A stretch of DNA of 64,000 nt, taken from NCBI GenBank assembly GCA_963727955.1, contig CAVSII010000007.1, positions 186,001-250,000 on the forward strand. Reading direction: 5' to 3'. The notes under the pieces were generated by a model. The model ran no database searches. It saw only the letters and a program-made list of their open reading frames with translations, and was not told the origin of the DNA. This document shows positions 34,131 through 43,086 of the stretch, one piece after another (position 1 is the stretch's first letter; each line of letters opens with the position of its first letter). A program made the translations under genes and the position numbers. This stretch comes from Bog-756 sp963727955. GTDB lineage: Bacteria > Actinomycetota > Acidimicrobiia > Acidimicrobiales > RAAP-2.

Positions 34131-34943
34131 GTGATCACCGTGGCGGACCGGCAGCCCAGGCACAAGCGAAACGAGCTGCGTGAACTTCTCCTCCAAAAGG
34201 GCCAGGCAATTCTCCGCGAGGATGGGTTCGGGACGGGGGCGGAGGTATTGACTTTCAAGAGAGTATTCGACCGGTTGGAGAAAGACGCCGGCATTCGTCT
34301 TACCAATGCCTCGGTGATCCGGCGAATGTGGGAGAACCAGGCCGACTTCCAGGCCGATGTCTTGGTCGAGATCGCCCAAGACGAAAATGAGGATGAATTC
34401 AACCAAACGGTGGGGGCTGTCCAACCGCTCCTGGCCACGGTCGATCTCTCAACTCCCGAGACCCGCTACCGGGCCCTCCGTGAGCTCTGTCGAGTGGGAG
34501 GAGCCGCCAATGTTCAGGCTGTGCGTCAATCGAGCTATTGGCCCCTGTCGATTGCCGTATGGGCGCTGACCGCGTTCGACGAGCAGGGGGCCTATCGAAA
34601 GAGGATCGAGATTGCTCTGGCTGCCGGGTATGACGCCTTCACCGATCGGATAGCGGACGTGTATGCGGCCATGGCGACGTTGCTCGGATTTCGCCTTCGC
34701 GAGCAGTTCACACTTCACCAGTTTGCCATTGCTGCCGATGCGTTAGGCCAGGGCTGCGGGCTGCGCGACCGTGTCGATCCGTCCAAAATGGAGGGCATCG
34801 CCAGGGCAACCGGTCCCGACGGTGCGATGCAGGAGTGGACCCTCTTCGCCGTCGCCTTTGAGGGTCTGGTTCGGCAGTTCTTCGAGGTCGACCCCACGTG
34901 GAGTCTCGGTGGCAGCGGCGTCGACGCCTTCCCCGACGATTAA
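34131..34943 (+). CDS. TetR-like regulator, atypical
   Basis: A 270-residue protein. NELRELLLQKGQAILREDGF followed by LTFKRVFDRLEKDAGIRLTN and ASVIRRMWENQADFQADVLV corresponds to a long TetR-like N-terminal HTH in which the usual 'YYHF' is replaced by MWENQADFQ. The remainder is helical, like a TetR ligand-binding domain. GTG 34131 (ribosome binding site AAAGGAG only two bases away) or GTG 34140 could be the start. Similar large TetR-like proteins are found in Acidimicrobiia. Confidence 0.7.
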   Translation: MITVADRQPRHKRNELRELLLQKGQAILREDGFGTGAEVLTFKRVFDRLEKDAGIRLTNASVIRRMWENQADFQADVLVEIAQDENEDEFNQTVGAVQPLLATVDLSTPETRYRALRELCRVGGAANVQAVRQSSYWPLSIAVWALTAFDEQGAYRKRIEIALAAGYDAFTDRIADVYAAMATLLGFRLREQFTLHQFAIAADALGQGCGLRDRVDPSKMEGIARATGPDGAMQEWTLFAVAFEGLVRQFFEVDPTWSLGGSGVDAFPDD

Positions 34944-35072
34944 CCCTGCACCGAGGCATCGGAGGGAAACTCAGGTATCAGAGGGAAAGGAAACCGGTAA
35001 ATGCAGATCGGAGCAGCGTGATCCGAACTATGACCGACGCGGAGCGACTTTCCTGGGTGACGGGGTAGGGCA

Positions 35073-36023
35073 TCAGTCCTGATTCGAGTAGAACTGGCTG
35101 AACCACCGGCGGTACTGCCCTATCGGGCCGTCGATCCTGGTGATGATGGGGCGTTCGCGGTAGATCTTGTTCTCCCATATCGGGACGTCCTGGGTGAACT
35201 GCTCATTGGTGATCCGATCGTTCAGCTCACTTATCAACTGGGTGGCGTTGTCGTCGGGTAACGCCCTCATCGAGAAGATCAAGTTCACTTCCGTGAGCTC
35301 CTCATCGATCGGGGTCTGCGTGATGTACGTGAGCATCACGATCTCGTCCTGGCACACCTCGACTGCCACGATCCCCGGTCCGCATGTCGTGGTCGTCGTC
35401 TGTACTTCGTAGCCGGCCAGGTCCACCGCGGTCACCTTCAGGCTCTGCTCCACGATCATCGAGGGGCCCTCGAACCTAACCTCGAAGTGGTCCCTTGTGG
35501 GTCGGGCCATGTCGTGGACAGCCGAGAAGTGCGCTCGGTCGATGATGTTCTCCGTCAGGTCCTGGACATGGACCCGCACCCGATAGGTGTTGCACCGCCA
35601 AGGCGTCCAGTTCGCTTCATCGGCCCGGTAGCCGATCACCTCGTAGTCGGGGGGAGCACCGCCGGCGTGGTGCCATACAAAGATGCGCCCATTCCGCTCA
35701 CACACCGGCCACACCTGGGCAGCGACCCGTGGCGCCTTGTCCAGCCCCGGCACCTCGACCAGTTGGCCGTCGCCGTCGAAACGCCAACCATGAAACGGGC
35801 ATGCGATCCCGTCGCCGCACACCTGACCGCCGACGCCCAAGTGGGCTCCGAAGTGGGGGCAGTGGGCGTCGAAGACCCGCGCCGTCCCGTCCTCGCCACG
35901 AAAGAGCACGAGGTCCCGCCCGAAGTACGTCTTCGGCTGCACGTCGCCGGGCATGAGTTCCGGGCTACCACTGATTCCGAACCAGCCATTGGGTGAGGAG
36001 GGAAAGGGGTAGCGCGAACTCAT
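35073..36023 (-). CDS. Rieske non-heme iron oxygenase, KshA-like
   Basis: A 316-residue oxygenase subunit. The Rieske [2Fe-2S] site is CPHFGAHLG (Cys55, His57) and CPFHGWRFDG (Cys75, His78). The mononuclear iron site is N159-x2-D162-x2-H165-x4-H170 (ENIIDRAHFSAVHD). Domain order and spacing match KshA, the oxygenase part of 3-ketosteroid 9-alpha-hydroxylase, which opens ring B in steroid catabolism. The reductase partner (KshB) is not nearby, so the substrate could be a steroid or another hydrophobic ring compound. Confidence 0.85.
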   Translation of the reverse strand: MSSRYPFPSSPNGWFGISGSPELMPGDVQPKTYFGRDLVLFRGEDGTARVFDAHCPHFGAHLGVGGQVCGDGIACPFHGWRFDGDGQLVEVPGLDKAPRVAAQVWPVCERNGRIFVWHHAGGAPPDYEVIGYRADEANWTPWRCNTYRVRVHVQDLTENIIDRAHFSAVHDMARPTRDHFEVRFEGPSMIVEQSLKVTAVDLAGYEVQTTTTTCGPGIVAVEVCQDEIVMLTYITQTPIDEELTEVNLIFSMRALPDDNATQLISELNDRITNEQFTQDVPIWENKIYRERPIITRIDGPIGQYRRWFSQFYSNQD

Positions 36024-36106
36024 TGCCCCAATCTACGCCTGGGTACCGGTGATTGTCCGCTGCCCATCACATCGATGCCCTTTCCCGACAGCGGGCGCCC
36101 TTCGAG

Positions 36107-37066
36107 TCAGCTGCCCTCCCGCGAGCTTCCGAGCACAGCGCCGTTGCGGAGCAGGGTGACCGGGCCGTCCTCACTCACGACGACGACGGTGGCCAACGGG
36201 TCGTCGTGGCTGTAACGACGACCCGAGGTATGGCGGGTGCCTCCAAACGCTTCGACCACCACTTCCGAGGCGCGGCTGGGGATGAGCCGCACGCCCAGCC
36301 GTCGCAGCGCTCCCTTGGCATCGAAGATGGCGGCGCCGTCGATTTGGGCCAGGGCATGGCGCAGCGGAGCGAGGTGGGTTGCCTGTCGGATCCGCAGGGG
36401 CGGCGGCGTCGGTAGCGGTTCTTCGACAGGTGGGCCCGGATCGGAGTGGGGGCGATAGATGAGTAGCGAGCCGATGCCCAAGGATCCCAGGTCGTGAACG
36501 GCGAAGGCGAGCATGGCTTGGAGAACTTCGAGATCACCGTGAGCCTCCGAGGTGGTGACCAGATCAATCCAATTGCCGATCGGCAGCTCACGGTGCCAGC
36601 TGAGGCCATCCCAGCGCAGTACGCCGAAGTCACCAACGACCCGGACCGTACCGGCCGGATGGCGCTGGACAATGGTGGCTTCGAGTACATCGGCCAGTAC
36701 CACCAGGTCCCGCTCCGAGCCGGCGGGGCGATCGAGCACAATCCACTCGGTCGTGCCGTCGGTCCGACGCAAGATCCAGCTCGACAGTCCATCGGCGAAG
36801 CGGCGGGCGGCTGGAAGGGGCTGCTGGTTCAACGGCTGTCGGGAGATGTCGAGCTGGGTCCCGTTTGCCCACGAGGCCGGATCGGACATCGGGTCCAGGA
36901 TTGTGCCACTGCTCACAATCCGGCGTTCGTGCACAGGTGGGCGGAGAGCCTGATCGATCTCCTCGACCAGAATCGACCGGAAGGCGTCCCCCCCTCTGAA
37001 CTGCAGCCCACTTTCCTCCAGCTCTTCGGTCAGTCGTTGCAGGCGTTTCGGTCCGGCGTCAGTCAT
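36107..37066 (-). CDS. Diadenylate cyclase (DAC/DisA_N domain) with an unknown N-terminal domain
   Basis: A 319-residue protein whose last ~85 residues hold both DAC signatures: DGA (243-245, in QIDGAAIFDAKGALR) and RHT (278-280, in GGTRHTSGRRYS), followed by the strand TVVVVSEDGPVTLL. DAC domains make c-di-AMP from two ATP. There is no membrane segment, unlike CdaA, and no helix-hairpin-helix, unlike DisA. The first ~225 residues form a separate domain (strands around SWILRRTDGTTEWIVLDRP and VRVVGDFGVLRWDGLSW) and could be a DAC-associated sensor. ATG 37066 lacks a ribosome binding site. Confidence 0.8.
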   Translation of the reverse strand: MTDAGPKRLQRLTEELEESGLQFRGGDAFRSILVEEIDQALRPPVHERRIVSSGTILDPMSDPASWANGTQLDISRQPLNQQPLPAARRFADGLSSWILRRTDGTTEWIVLDRPAGSERDLVVLADVLEATIVQRHPAGTVRVVGDFGVLRWDGLSWHRELPIGNWIDLVTTSEAHGDLEVLQAMLAFAVHDLGSLGIGSLLIYRPHSDPGPPVEEPLPTPPPLRIRQATHLAPLRHALAQIDGAAIFDAKGALRRLGVRLIPSRASEVVVEAFGGTRHTSGRRYSHDDPLATVVVVSEDGPVTLLRNGAVLGSSREGS

Positions 37067-37175
37067 GAGACCGGACGCTACCGGGTGCTCGACACCGCTC
37101 CATCCTGCTCTCTGGTGGGGATGCCAGGTTCCGTCACCTCCACAATCTCCAGTTGTGTCCGCCGACCGGGCGCGA

Positions 37176-39092
37176 CTACTTGGAGACCACGGAGATGCTC
37201 AATGTCCGTGTGGCGGTGTCCGCAGGATCGTACGAGTCGGTGGCTTCGGCGGTGAATGTAAAGTCCCCGGCCGTCATAGGAACGCCTTGGATCGAGCCAT
37301 TGGCCCCGAGGGTGAGACCGGGGGGCAAGGCGCCACTGGACGTCGTCCAGGTGTAGGGAGGCACCCCTCCCGTGGCTGCCAAACCCTCGGAGTAGGCCTT
37401 GGTCACCACGGCCTGGCCGAGCTTGGCCGTGGTGATCACCACCGCCCGCGGGGCGATGGTGATCGACTCGGTTTGGGTGGACGTCTGTGGCGTGGGGTCC
37501 GTCGAATCGGTCGCTGTCACCGTGAAGGTGAAGGTTCCATAGACCTTGGGCTTGCCGGACAGGAGGCCGGTCTTCGTGTCGAATTTGAGACCCTCCGGCA
37601 CGGCGTCCCCCACCGCTAGGGAGAAGGAGTACTTCGGTTTGCCACCGATGGTGATGACGTAGTTGGAGTACTGGGTCCCCTGGACCCCGTCGGGCAGGGC
37701 GGTGCTGAAGATGGTCAGCGGGTAAGTCTCCTGGGGCATGTAAGCCGTGCATTCGACCCCGGTGGAGGTGTCCGCCCACGAGTCGCAGGACGGACCCGTC
37801 TGGTCAATGCGGTCAGGAGCGATGGAATGCATGATCTCCATCTGGGTCACCAGGTCCTGATACGGCTGGTTCTCGACGTCCACTACACCGAAGTTGTTGT
37901 TCTCGCCGTCGAATCGTCCACCCTGCGGTTCGTCCACGTACTCGAACCATTCGTCGCCGACCACCCAGGGCGAGTATTCGTACAACGGGGCGATGTAGTC
38001 GGTATAGGCGGCAGCGCGCGTCGTCTGATCGGGATAGACCGCGTACACGCCGGGGACGGTGTCCGGTGTCTGGGGCGTGTTGGCGATGAAGGAGTACTCA
38101 GCGACCATGATCGGGCGTTTCACGTACTTCTCGAAGTTGTTGAATGTCGCAGTGACCGGTAGGTACTGCGGCCAGATCCTGTCGATGATCTGGGCGAATC
38201 CGGGCATGAGCTGGTAGTCGTCGATGCTGAAGACGTCGACATAGGGCCGAGCCGCTTCGAGCAGCTGAGGCTGGATCTCCTGGCCCTCCGCCTTTACTCC
38301 CAGGATCAGATGGTGGGTGTCGTACATGCGTACTGCTGCCGTGGTGACCTGGAAATACCGAGTGGCCAGGGCGTAGACGAATCCGTTGGGATTCCCCACG
38401 TACTGCTGGGCGACGGCCAGACCGGGCGAACCCGCGGGAAGCGCCAGATAATGCTGGAGCTGCGTATCGAGATCGCCCCCGTTCGGTCCCCAGTCGAGCT
38501 CGCTGTCGGTGTACCAGCCGATGAGATTGGGATCGTTGGCCAGCGGAGCCACCTGGGTGGCCGCCACATCGTCGGCGTTGGTCACGAATGAAGGCGCGAA
38601 CCAGTCGTCACCGCTGGCCATACTGAGTTGGACGCTGTAGGGCATCTGGGATGCAAAGGTGCTGTCGTCGCTGAACGCTCCGAGACTGTTGAAGCCCCAT
38701 GATCGAAGTTGCGAGACCGTGGCTGTGGCCCATGCAGCCGTACTCGGATACTCGCTCTGGATGGTCTCGCAGTACGGGCACAGTCCCGTTGTCTGATCGG
38801 TGTCGGGGTCCGACGAGACATGGTCGATACCGGTCGAGTAGAAGGGCTCGCCGGTGGGTGTTACGAAGAAGGATCGACCGTGTTTTTGACCGATGGAAAA
38901 GTAACCGGTGGCCGGGAAGGGTGTCTTCGCAACCTTGGTGTTGGCCGAGCCGGGTCCCCGGGAGTGGCCTCCTGCTGCCTGCGCCGACATCGTCGGCACC
39001 AGCGAACCGACCAGCATGACCACCACGGCCGGCGCCACCACACGCCACCGTGGTGAAGAGAGCCCCCCTGAGAACATCCGGCGTACTGTCAT
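37176..39092 (-). CDS. Secreted beta-agarase-like glycoside hydrolase with Ig-like domains
   Basis: A 638-residue exported enzyme. ATG 39092 follows GGGAGGGGG; a signal peptide ends near PTMSAQAAGG. Residues about 60-450 form a clan GH-A TIM barrel: FYSTGIDHVSSDPDTDQ, LRSWGFNSLGAFSD, LIGWYTDSELDWGPNGG (Glu as acid/base) and KRPIMVAEYSFIAN (Glu as nucleophile), as in GH50/agarase-like enzymes. Residues about 460-638 are two putative-Ig domains (LPDGVQGTQYSNYVITIGGK; LPPGLTLGANGSIQGVPM). Likely degrades an external polysaccharide; agar itself is not certain. Confidence 0.75.
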   Translation of the reverse strand: MTVRRMFSGGLSSPRWRVVAPAVVVMLVGSLVPTMSAQAAGGHSRGPGSANTKVAKTPFPATGYFSIGQKHGRSFFVTPTGEPFYSTGIDHVSSDPDTDQTTGLCPYCETIQSEYPSTAAWATATVSQLRSWGFNSLGAFSDDSTFASQMPYSVQLSMASGDDWFAPSFVTNADDVAATQVAPLANDPNLIGWYTDSELDWGPNGGDLDTQLQHYLALPAGSPGLAVAQQYVGNPNGFVYALATRYFQVTTAAVRMYDTHHLILGVKAEGQEIQPQLLEAARPYVDVFSIDDYQLMPGFAQIIDRIWPQYLPVTATFNNFEKYVKRPIMVAEYSFIANTPQTPDTVPGVYAVYPDQTTRAAAYTDYIAPLYEYSPWVVGDEWFEYVDEPQGGRFDGENNNFGVVDVENQPYQDLVTQMEIMHSIAPDRIDQTGPSCDSWADTSTGVECTAYMPQETYPLTIFSTALPDGVQGTQYSNYVITIGGKPKYSFSLAVGDAVPEGLKFDTKTGLLSGKPKVYGTFTFTVTATDSTDPTPQTSTQTESITIAPRAVVITTAKLGQAVVTKAYSEGLAATGGVPPYTWTTSSGALPPGLTLGANGSIQGVPMTAGDFTFTAEATDSYDPADTATRTLSISVVSK

Positions 39093-39247
39093 CAAGCCCC
39101 CTCCCGCTCCGAACCTAGGCAGTGTAACGCTGGACTTCGACCGTCACGCTGTCCCCGGAATCGGTCCTCCCCTCCGCAGTTCGGCCCGCTCCGTCCGACC
39201 CGCTGCTGCACCGGCTCCAGCCGCGGCGAGGACGTTGCCGTCGCTTC

Positions 39248-39691
39248 TCAACCGAGGGGCGATGTCTGGGCGGCCAGGACGGCGCCGGCCAGCTGGAAGA
39301 GTCGACCCTGGTCGCGGTCGGACAAGGGCGACAACACCCTCTGGAGCTCGGCGTACACTTCGTCGGCGAATCGAGCTGCCAGTTCGGCGCCCGCCTCGGT
39401 CAGGCGCACACGCACGGCACGGCCGTCGGGGTGGCCCGTGGTCCGGACGACCAGTCCACGAGCCTCGGCCCGGTCAATCAGCCCACTCACGCTGGACTTC
39501 TCCAGGGCCAGGTGGTCGGTGAGGTCGGTCATCGTCGGCTCGCGATCGCGCAAGGAGCCGAACAGTCGTACCTGGGTGACCGAGACGTCATGGCGAGCGG
39601 CCACCTTGCCGAGGAGATCCTGAATCGAGAAGGACAGCTGTACGAGGGCATCGAGCATGGCGGGATCGCTCGACGGGCGGTGCACGCTCAC
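39248..39691 (-). CDS. MarR family transcriptional regulator
   Basis: A 147-residue winged-helix regulator. VTQVRLFGSLRDREPTMTDL, ALEKSSVSGLIDRAEARGLV and VRTTGHPDGRAVRVRLTEAG are the helix-turn-helix and wing of MarR. GTG 39691 is the start. It diverges from an MDR oxidoreductase, with direct repeats between them, so it most likely controls that gene and itself. Confidence 0.9.
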   Translation of the reverse strand: MSVHRPSSDPAMLDALVQLSFSIQDLLGKVAARHDVSVTQVRLFGSLRDREPTMTDLTDHLALEKSSVSGLIDRAEARGLVVRTTGHPDGRAVRVRLTEAGAELAARFADEVYAELQRVLSPLSDRDQGRLFQLAGAVLAAQTSPLG

Positions 39692-39711
39692 CCAAGCAGT
39701 CTACCTTGATG

Positions 39712-39750
39712 TTGTTCGTGTCACGACCTAATATTGTTCGTATCAAGAAC
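39712..39750. promoter_or_regulatory. Putative MarR operator, two 17-bp direct repeats
   Basis: TTGTTCGTGTCACGACC starts at 39712 and TTGTTCGTATCAAGAAC at 39734, spaced 22 bases, i.e. two helical turns. Each contains an imperfect inverted repeat (second: GTTC...GAAC). TAATAT at 39729-39734 could be a -10 box for the plus-strand gene, so binding would block it. Confidence 0.6.
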
Positions 39751-39773
39751 TAGATGAGAGGAACGGTCAGGGC

Positions 39774-40733
39774 ATGAACGCAGCAGTCATCCACTCATTC
39801 GGAGAACCCCCCGCCTACGAGTCCTTTGACGCCCCTCCGCCCACCGGCCCCGATGGGATGGTGGTCGACGTGGTGGCTGCCGGGCTGCACCCGCGGACGC
39901 GATCGAGCGCCAACGGTTCTCACTACGCCAGCACGGGGCGGCTGCCGATGATTCCCGGCTTGGACGGGATCGGTCGTGATCCCGACGGCCAGCTGCGCTA
40001 CTTCATCCTCGACGACACCCACCTAGGGAGTATGGCCGACCAGGTCGCCATCGACCCTCGACGCAGCCTCGTGCTGCCCGCCGACACCAACGTGGTGACA
40101 GTCGCCGCGGCGATGAATCCGGCTATGTCCTCGTGGATCGCGCTGCGCAAACGTATCGCCTTCCAGCCCGGGCAAAGCGTCCTGGTGCTCGGCGCCACCG
40201 GCAACGCGGGGCGCCTGGCCGTCCAGATAGCCAAGCGTCTGGGCGCCGGCAATGTGGTTGCTGCCGGTCGCGATGGCGAGAGACTCGCCCTTCTGGCTGA
40301 GCTCGGCGCCGACACCACCATCTCACTGGCCGGCGATACGGGTGCAACCGATCGAGCACTTGGAGAAGCCGCCACCGATATCGACGTCGTCATCGACTAC
40401 CTCTGGGGCTCGGCGACCGAGCGCATCATGCCCACCGTGCTCATGCACCGCAGCGACAAGAGCCGTCCACTCACTTGGGTCGAGGTCGGCTCCGTGTCGG
40501 GTCTACAGATCACGCTCCCTTCGGCATGGCTACGCGCTGCTCGCTTGCAGATCGTCGGCAGTGGTCAAGGATCTGTCGGAGGCCCGGATTACATCAGCGA
40601 GCTTCCCGCCCTGGCCGCCGAAATCTCGACCGGCACCTATGCCATTGACGCCGTCCCGGCACCGCTCAGCCAAATCGAGGCGGTCTGGGATGCGCCCATC
40701 GCCCCTGGTCAACGGGTCGTCTTTGTTCCCTGA
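39774..40733 (+). CDS. Zinc-independent MDR (quinone oxidoreductase-like) alcohol dehydrogenase
   Basis: A 319-residue medium-chain dehydrogenase. The GroES-like N-terminal half (MNAAVIHSFGEPPAYESFDA ... MIPGLDGIGRDPDG) is followed by a Rossmann fold with FQPGQSVLVLGATGNAGRLA (the 'GATG..G' NADPH motif). No zinc-binding Cys/His pair is apparent, so it belongs with the quinone reductase-like enzymes. ATG 39774 has GAGAGGAAC upstream. Divergent from the MarR gene; the pair suggests an inducible detoxification reductase. Confidence 0.85.
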   Translation: MNAAVIHSFGEPPAYESFDAPPPTGPDGMVVDVVAAGLHPRTRSSANGSHYASTGRLPMIPGLDGIGRDPDGQLRYFILDDTHLGSMADQVAIDPRRSLVLPADTNVVTVAAAMNPAMSSWIALRKRIAFQPGQSVLVLGATGNAGRLAVQIAKRLGAGNVVAAGRDGERLALLAELGADTTISLAGDTGATDRALGEAATDIDVVIDYLWGSATERIMPTVLMHRSDKSRPLTWVEVGSVSGLQITLPSAWLRAARLQIVGSGQGSVGGPDYISELPALAAEISTGTYAIDAVPAPLSQIEAVWDAPIAPGQRVVFVP

Positions 40734-40854
40734 CCAATGCCTGCCCGCTTCATCCAGCCTTACTTCATCGCCCACTGCGGTTGATGGGCCAATCAGCGGC
40801 AGCTACCGTACGTCCGGCGTCTGTTGGCGTCCCAGATCAAAGGGGGGGATGGGA

Positions 40855-41727
40855 ATGCGCAAGCTCAGCCTGCTGGCGGCCACCGTCATCGTGGCCACCG
40901 GTGCGTTCGTGATGGGACTATCGGGAACGGCTGCGGCCCACATGTCCCATGTCCCCACCGTTAAATCGGTCGTTCCCGATCACGGTTCGGTGAACGGTGG
41001 CACCACCGTCACCATCACGGGCAAAAACGTGGTCGGTGTCACCGGGGTCGACTTCGGATTGACTCCAGCCGCCAGCTTCTTCCCCAAGTCGAACAGCACC
41101 ATCGTGGCCGTTTCGCCGGCGGGGACGGGAACGGTCGACATCCTCGTTTCGACCGGCGATGGAACCAGCGCCCCCGTTCCGGCTGACGAGTTCACCTACG
41201 TCACCACGCCGGCCATCCAGAGCGTCTCTCCCAAGATTGGAGCCTCAACAGGAGGCAACCGGGTGACAATTGCTGGTTCGGACCTCCTCGGGGCAACTTC
41301 CGTTGATTTCGGCTCGACCGCAGCAACCAGCTACGTCGTGGACTCAGCACAGGCGATCACGGCCATTTCCCCCGCTGAATCCGTTGGTCAAGTGGACATC
41401 ACCGTTACCGGTCCCGACGGCTCGAGCCCCATAGATCCGGCCGACCACTACAACTTTGCCTTGAGAGTCCCGAAGGTGACATCAGTTTCACCGGACGTGG
41501 GCCCCGCCGAGCAAACGGTGACGATCACCGGGTCGGGGTTCACCAAGGTCACCGCCGTGGACTTCGGCCTGACCCCGGCAGTCAGTTACACCGTGGACCG
41601 TCGAACCAAGTCCATCGCGGCCGTCGCGCCTTCGGGCACGGGAACAGTGGATGTGACAGTGACCACCGCCAAGGGGACGAGCATTGTCACCCCGGTCGAC
41701 GAGTTCACTTACACGCCCTCCGACTAG
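40855..41727 (+). CDS. Secreted protein with three IPT/TIG domains
   Basis: A 290-residue exported protein. The second ATG (40855) is preferred because AGGGGGG sits at the right distance, while it abuts the first (40849). Signal peptide MRKLSLLAATVIVATGAF...GTAAAH. Three IPT/TIG immunoglobulin-like domains of ~83 residues follow, each starting 'P.V.SV.P..G' and carrying 'TVTITGKNVVGVTGVDFG' or similar, ending DEFTYVT / DHYNFAL / DEFTYTPSD. The stop TAG coincides with the target site of the IS630 element, but the pre-insertion sequence also gives TAG, so the protein is whole. Probably an extracellular adhesion or binding protein. Confidence 0.85.
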   Translation: MRKLSLLAATVIVATGAFVMGLSGTAAAHMSHVPTVKSVVPDHGSVNGGTTVTITGKNVVGVTGVDFGLTPAASFFPKSNSTIVAVSPAGTGTVDILVSTGDGTSAPVPADEFTYVTTPAIQSVSPKIGASTGGNRVTIAGSDLLGATSVDFGSTAATSYVVDSAQAITAISPAESVGQVDITVTGPDGSSPIDPADHYNFALRVPKVTSVSPDVGPAEQTVTITGSGFTKVTAVDFGLTPAVSYTVDRRTKSIAAVAPSGTGTVDVTVTTAKGTSIVTPVDEFTYTPSD

Positions 41728-42816
41728 TGACCCGATTCAGAGATTCGTTGGCAGTATCCAGCCAGGGACTCCAGGATCTCGTCTGCGGTCTTGCGCCACA
41801 CGAACGGACGAGGGTCTTCATTCCACGTTGCCGTCCACTGGCGGAGGTCCTTCTCGAGTGACTGGACGCTGCGGTGGGCCGAACGCTGCAGGAGTTTGCG
41901 GGTCAGTTCTGCGAACCAGCGTTCCACCAGGTTGAGCCAGGACGAGCTGGTCGGTGTGAAGTGAAAGTGGAAACGGGGATGCCGCAACAGCCACGTCCTG
42001 ATGGCTGGTGTCTTGTGCGTCGAAGAGTTGTCGAGGACGACATGGACCTCGAGGTCAGCAGGAACCGCCTTGTCGATCTCCGTGAGGAACTGCTTGAACT
42101 CCTCGGCCCGATGACGCCGCCTCGTCGTGGCAATCACTTCACCGGTGGCGACGTTCAAAGCCGCGAATAGATCCGTCACGCCGTTGCGCTTGTAGTCGTG
42201 GGTGCGACGCTCCACCTGACCGGGTCGCATCGGAAGAATGGGTTGAGTCCGGTCGAGGGCCTGGATGCCGGTTTTCTCATCGACACAGCACACGACGGCG
42301 TGTTCGGGCGGATTCATGTAGATGCCGACAACGTCACGGACCTTCTCGATGAACAGGGGATCTTCCGAGAGTTTGAACGTGTCCGTGGCCCAGGGCTTCA
42401 GCCCGAACGCTTTTCCACATGCGGGCAACCGTCGGCTGGCTCATGCCGGTGGCCCTGGCCATGTCCCGAGTGGACCAGTGGGTCGCACCTTTGGGCTTCT
42501 CGGTCAGCGTCTTCACGATGAGCGCTTCAACGTCATCATCGCCGAACTTGCGTGGGACTCCAGGTCTGGGCTCGTCGTGCAGCCCCTCGAGCCGGTCAGC
42601 AGCGAAGCGGTTCCGCCACTTCCTGACCGTGGCGACATTCACCTCGAGCCGTTCTGCCACCTCGGAGTTACCCAGACCGTCGGCACAGGCGAGCACGATG
42701 CGACACCGCAAGGCAAGGGACTGCTCGCTTTTCGGCCGCCTGGCCCACCGCTCAAGAGTTGCTCGCTCGTCATCACTCAGCACCACTTCGACCGGTGCGG
42801 GTCCTCGTTTTCCCAT
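41724..42816 (-). CDS. IS630 transposase, two frames joined by a +1 shift
   Basis: Frame one (ATG 42816) holds the HTH region (VAERLEVNVATVRKWRNRFA; STRDMARATGMSQPTVARMW). Frame two holds the DDE core: Asp in CVDEKTGIQALD, Asp in VVLDNSSTHKTPA, Glu in WLNLVERWFAELTRK. The usual joint 'MW.AFGLKPW' is restored by skipping one base at the A-run of GGAAAAGCG (complement of TTTT, 42411-42414). This may be programmed +1 frameshifting, as in some IS630 members, or a single-base insertion. The stop TAG is completed by the TA target and one flanking base. Joined, about 360 residues. Confidence 0.85.
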
Positions 42817-42906
42817 CGCTGCCTCCCATCGTCGCTGACAATGGGAGGAACGCGCACGATGACAGGGAAATTCCCTAATCAGTCAAGAACTTACGAATCG
42901 GGTCAC
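41727..42906 (-). mobile_element. IS630 family insertion sequence
   Basis: Both ends carry the 12-bp perfect terminal inverted repeat GTGACCCGATTC (41727-41738; reverse complement at 42895-42906) and are flanked by TA (41725-41726 and 42907-42908), the hallmark TA duplication of the IS630-Tc1/mariner superfamily. Length is about 1,180 bp. One transposase in two frames fills it. The rebuilt empty site is CGACTAGTCG, a 10-bp palindrome. Confidence 0.9.
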
Positions 42907-43086
42907 TAGTCGACCTGTGATCAGGGTGGACACGGACGGGCGCGGCCACAGGTCGGTCGTGGACCTGATGGTCAAGGGTGGTGAGGATCAGATGGGATGG
43001 CCCGCCGGCTGATCCATCTGCCCCTGGCGGTCGGGGCACGGTGCCGGCATCAGGATGCGGTGGGGGAGCGACTCGGCCGACAAGCT

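Noticed and set aside
36107..37066. DisA DNA-scanning protein
   Set aside because: No helix-hairpin-helix or linker domain; the DAC domain is at the C-terminus, the reverse of DisA.
39700..39770. Attachment site or phage integration point
   Set aside because: The repeats are direct, operator-like and centred between a MarR gene and its likely target; no integrase or tRNA is nearby.
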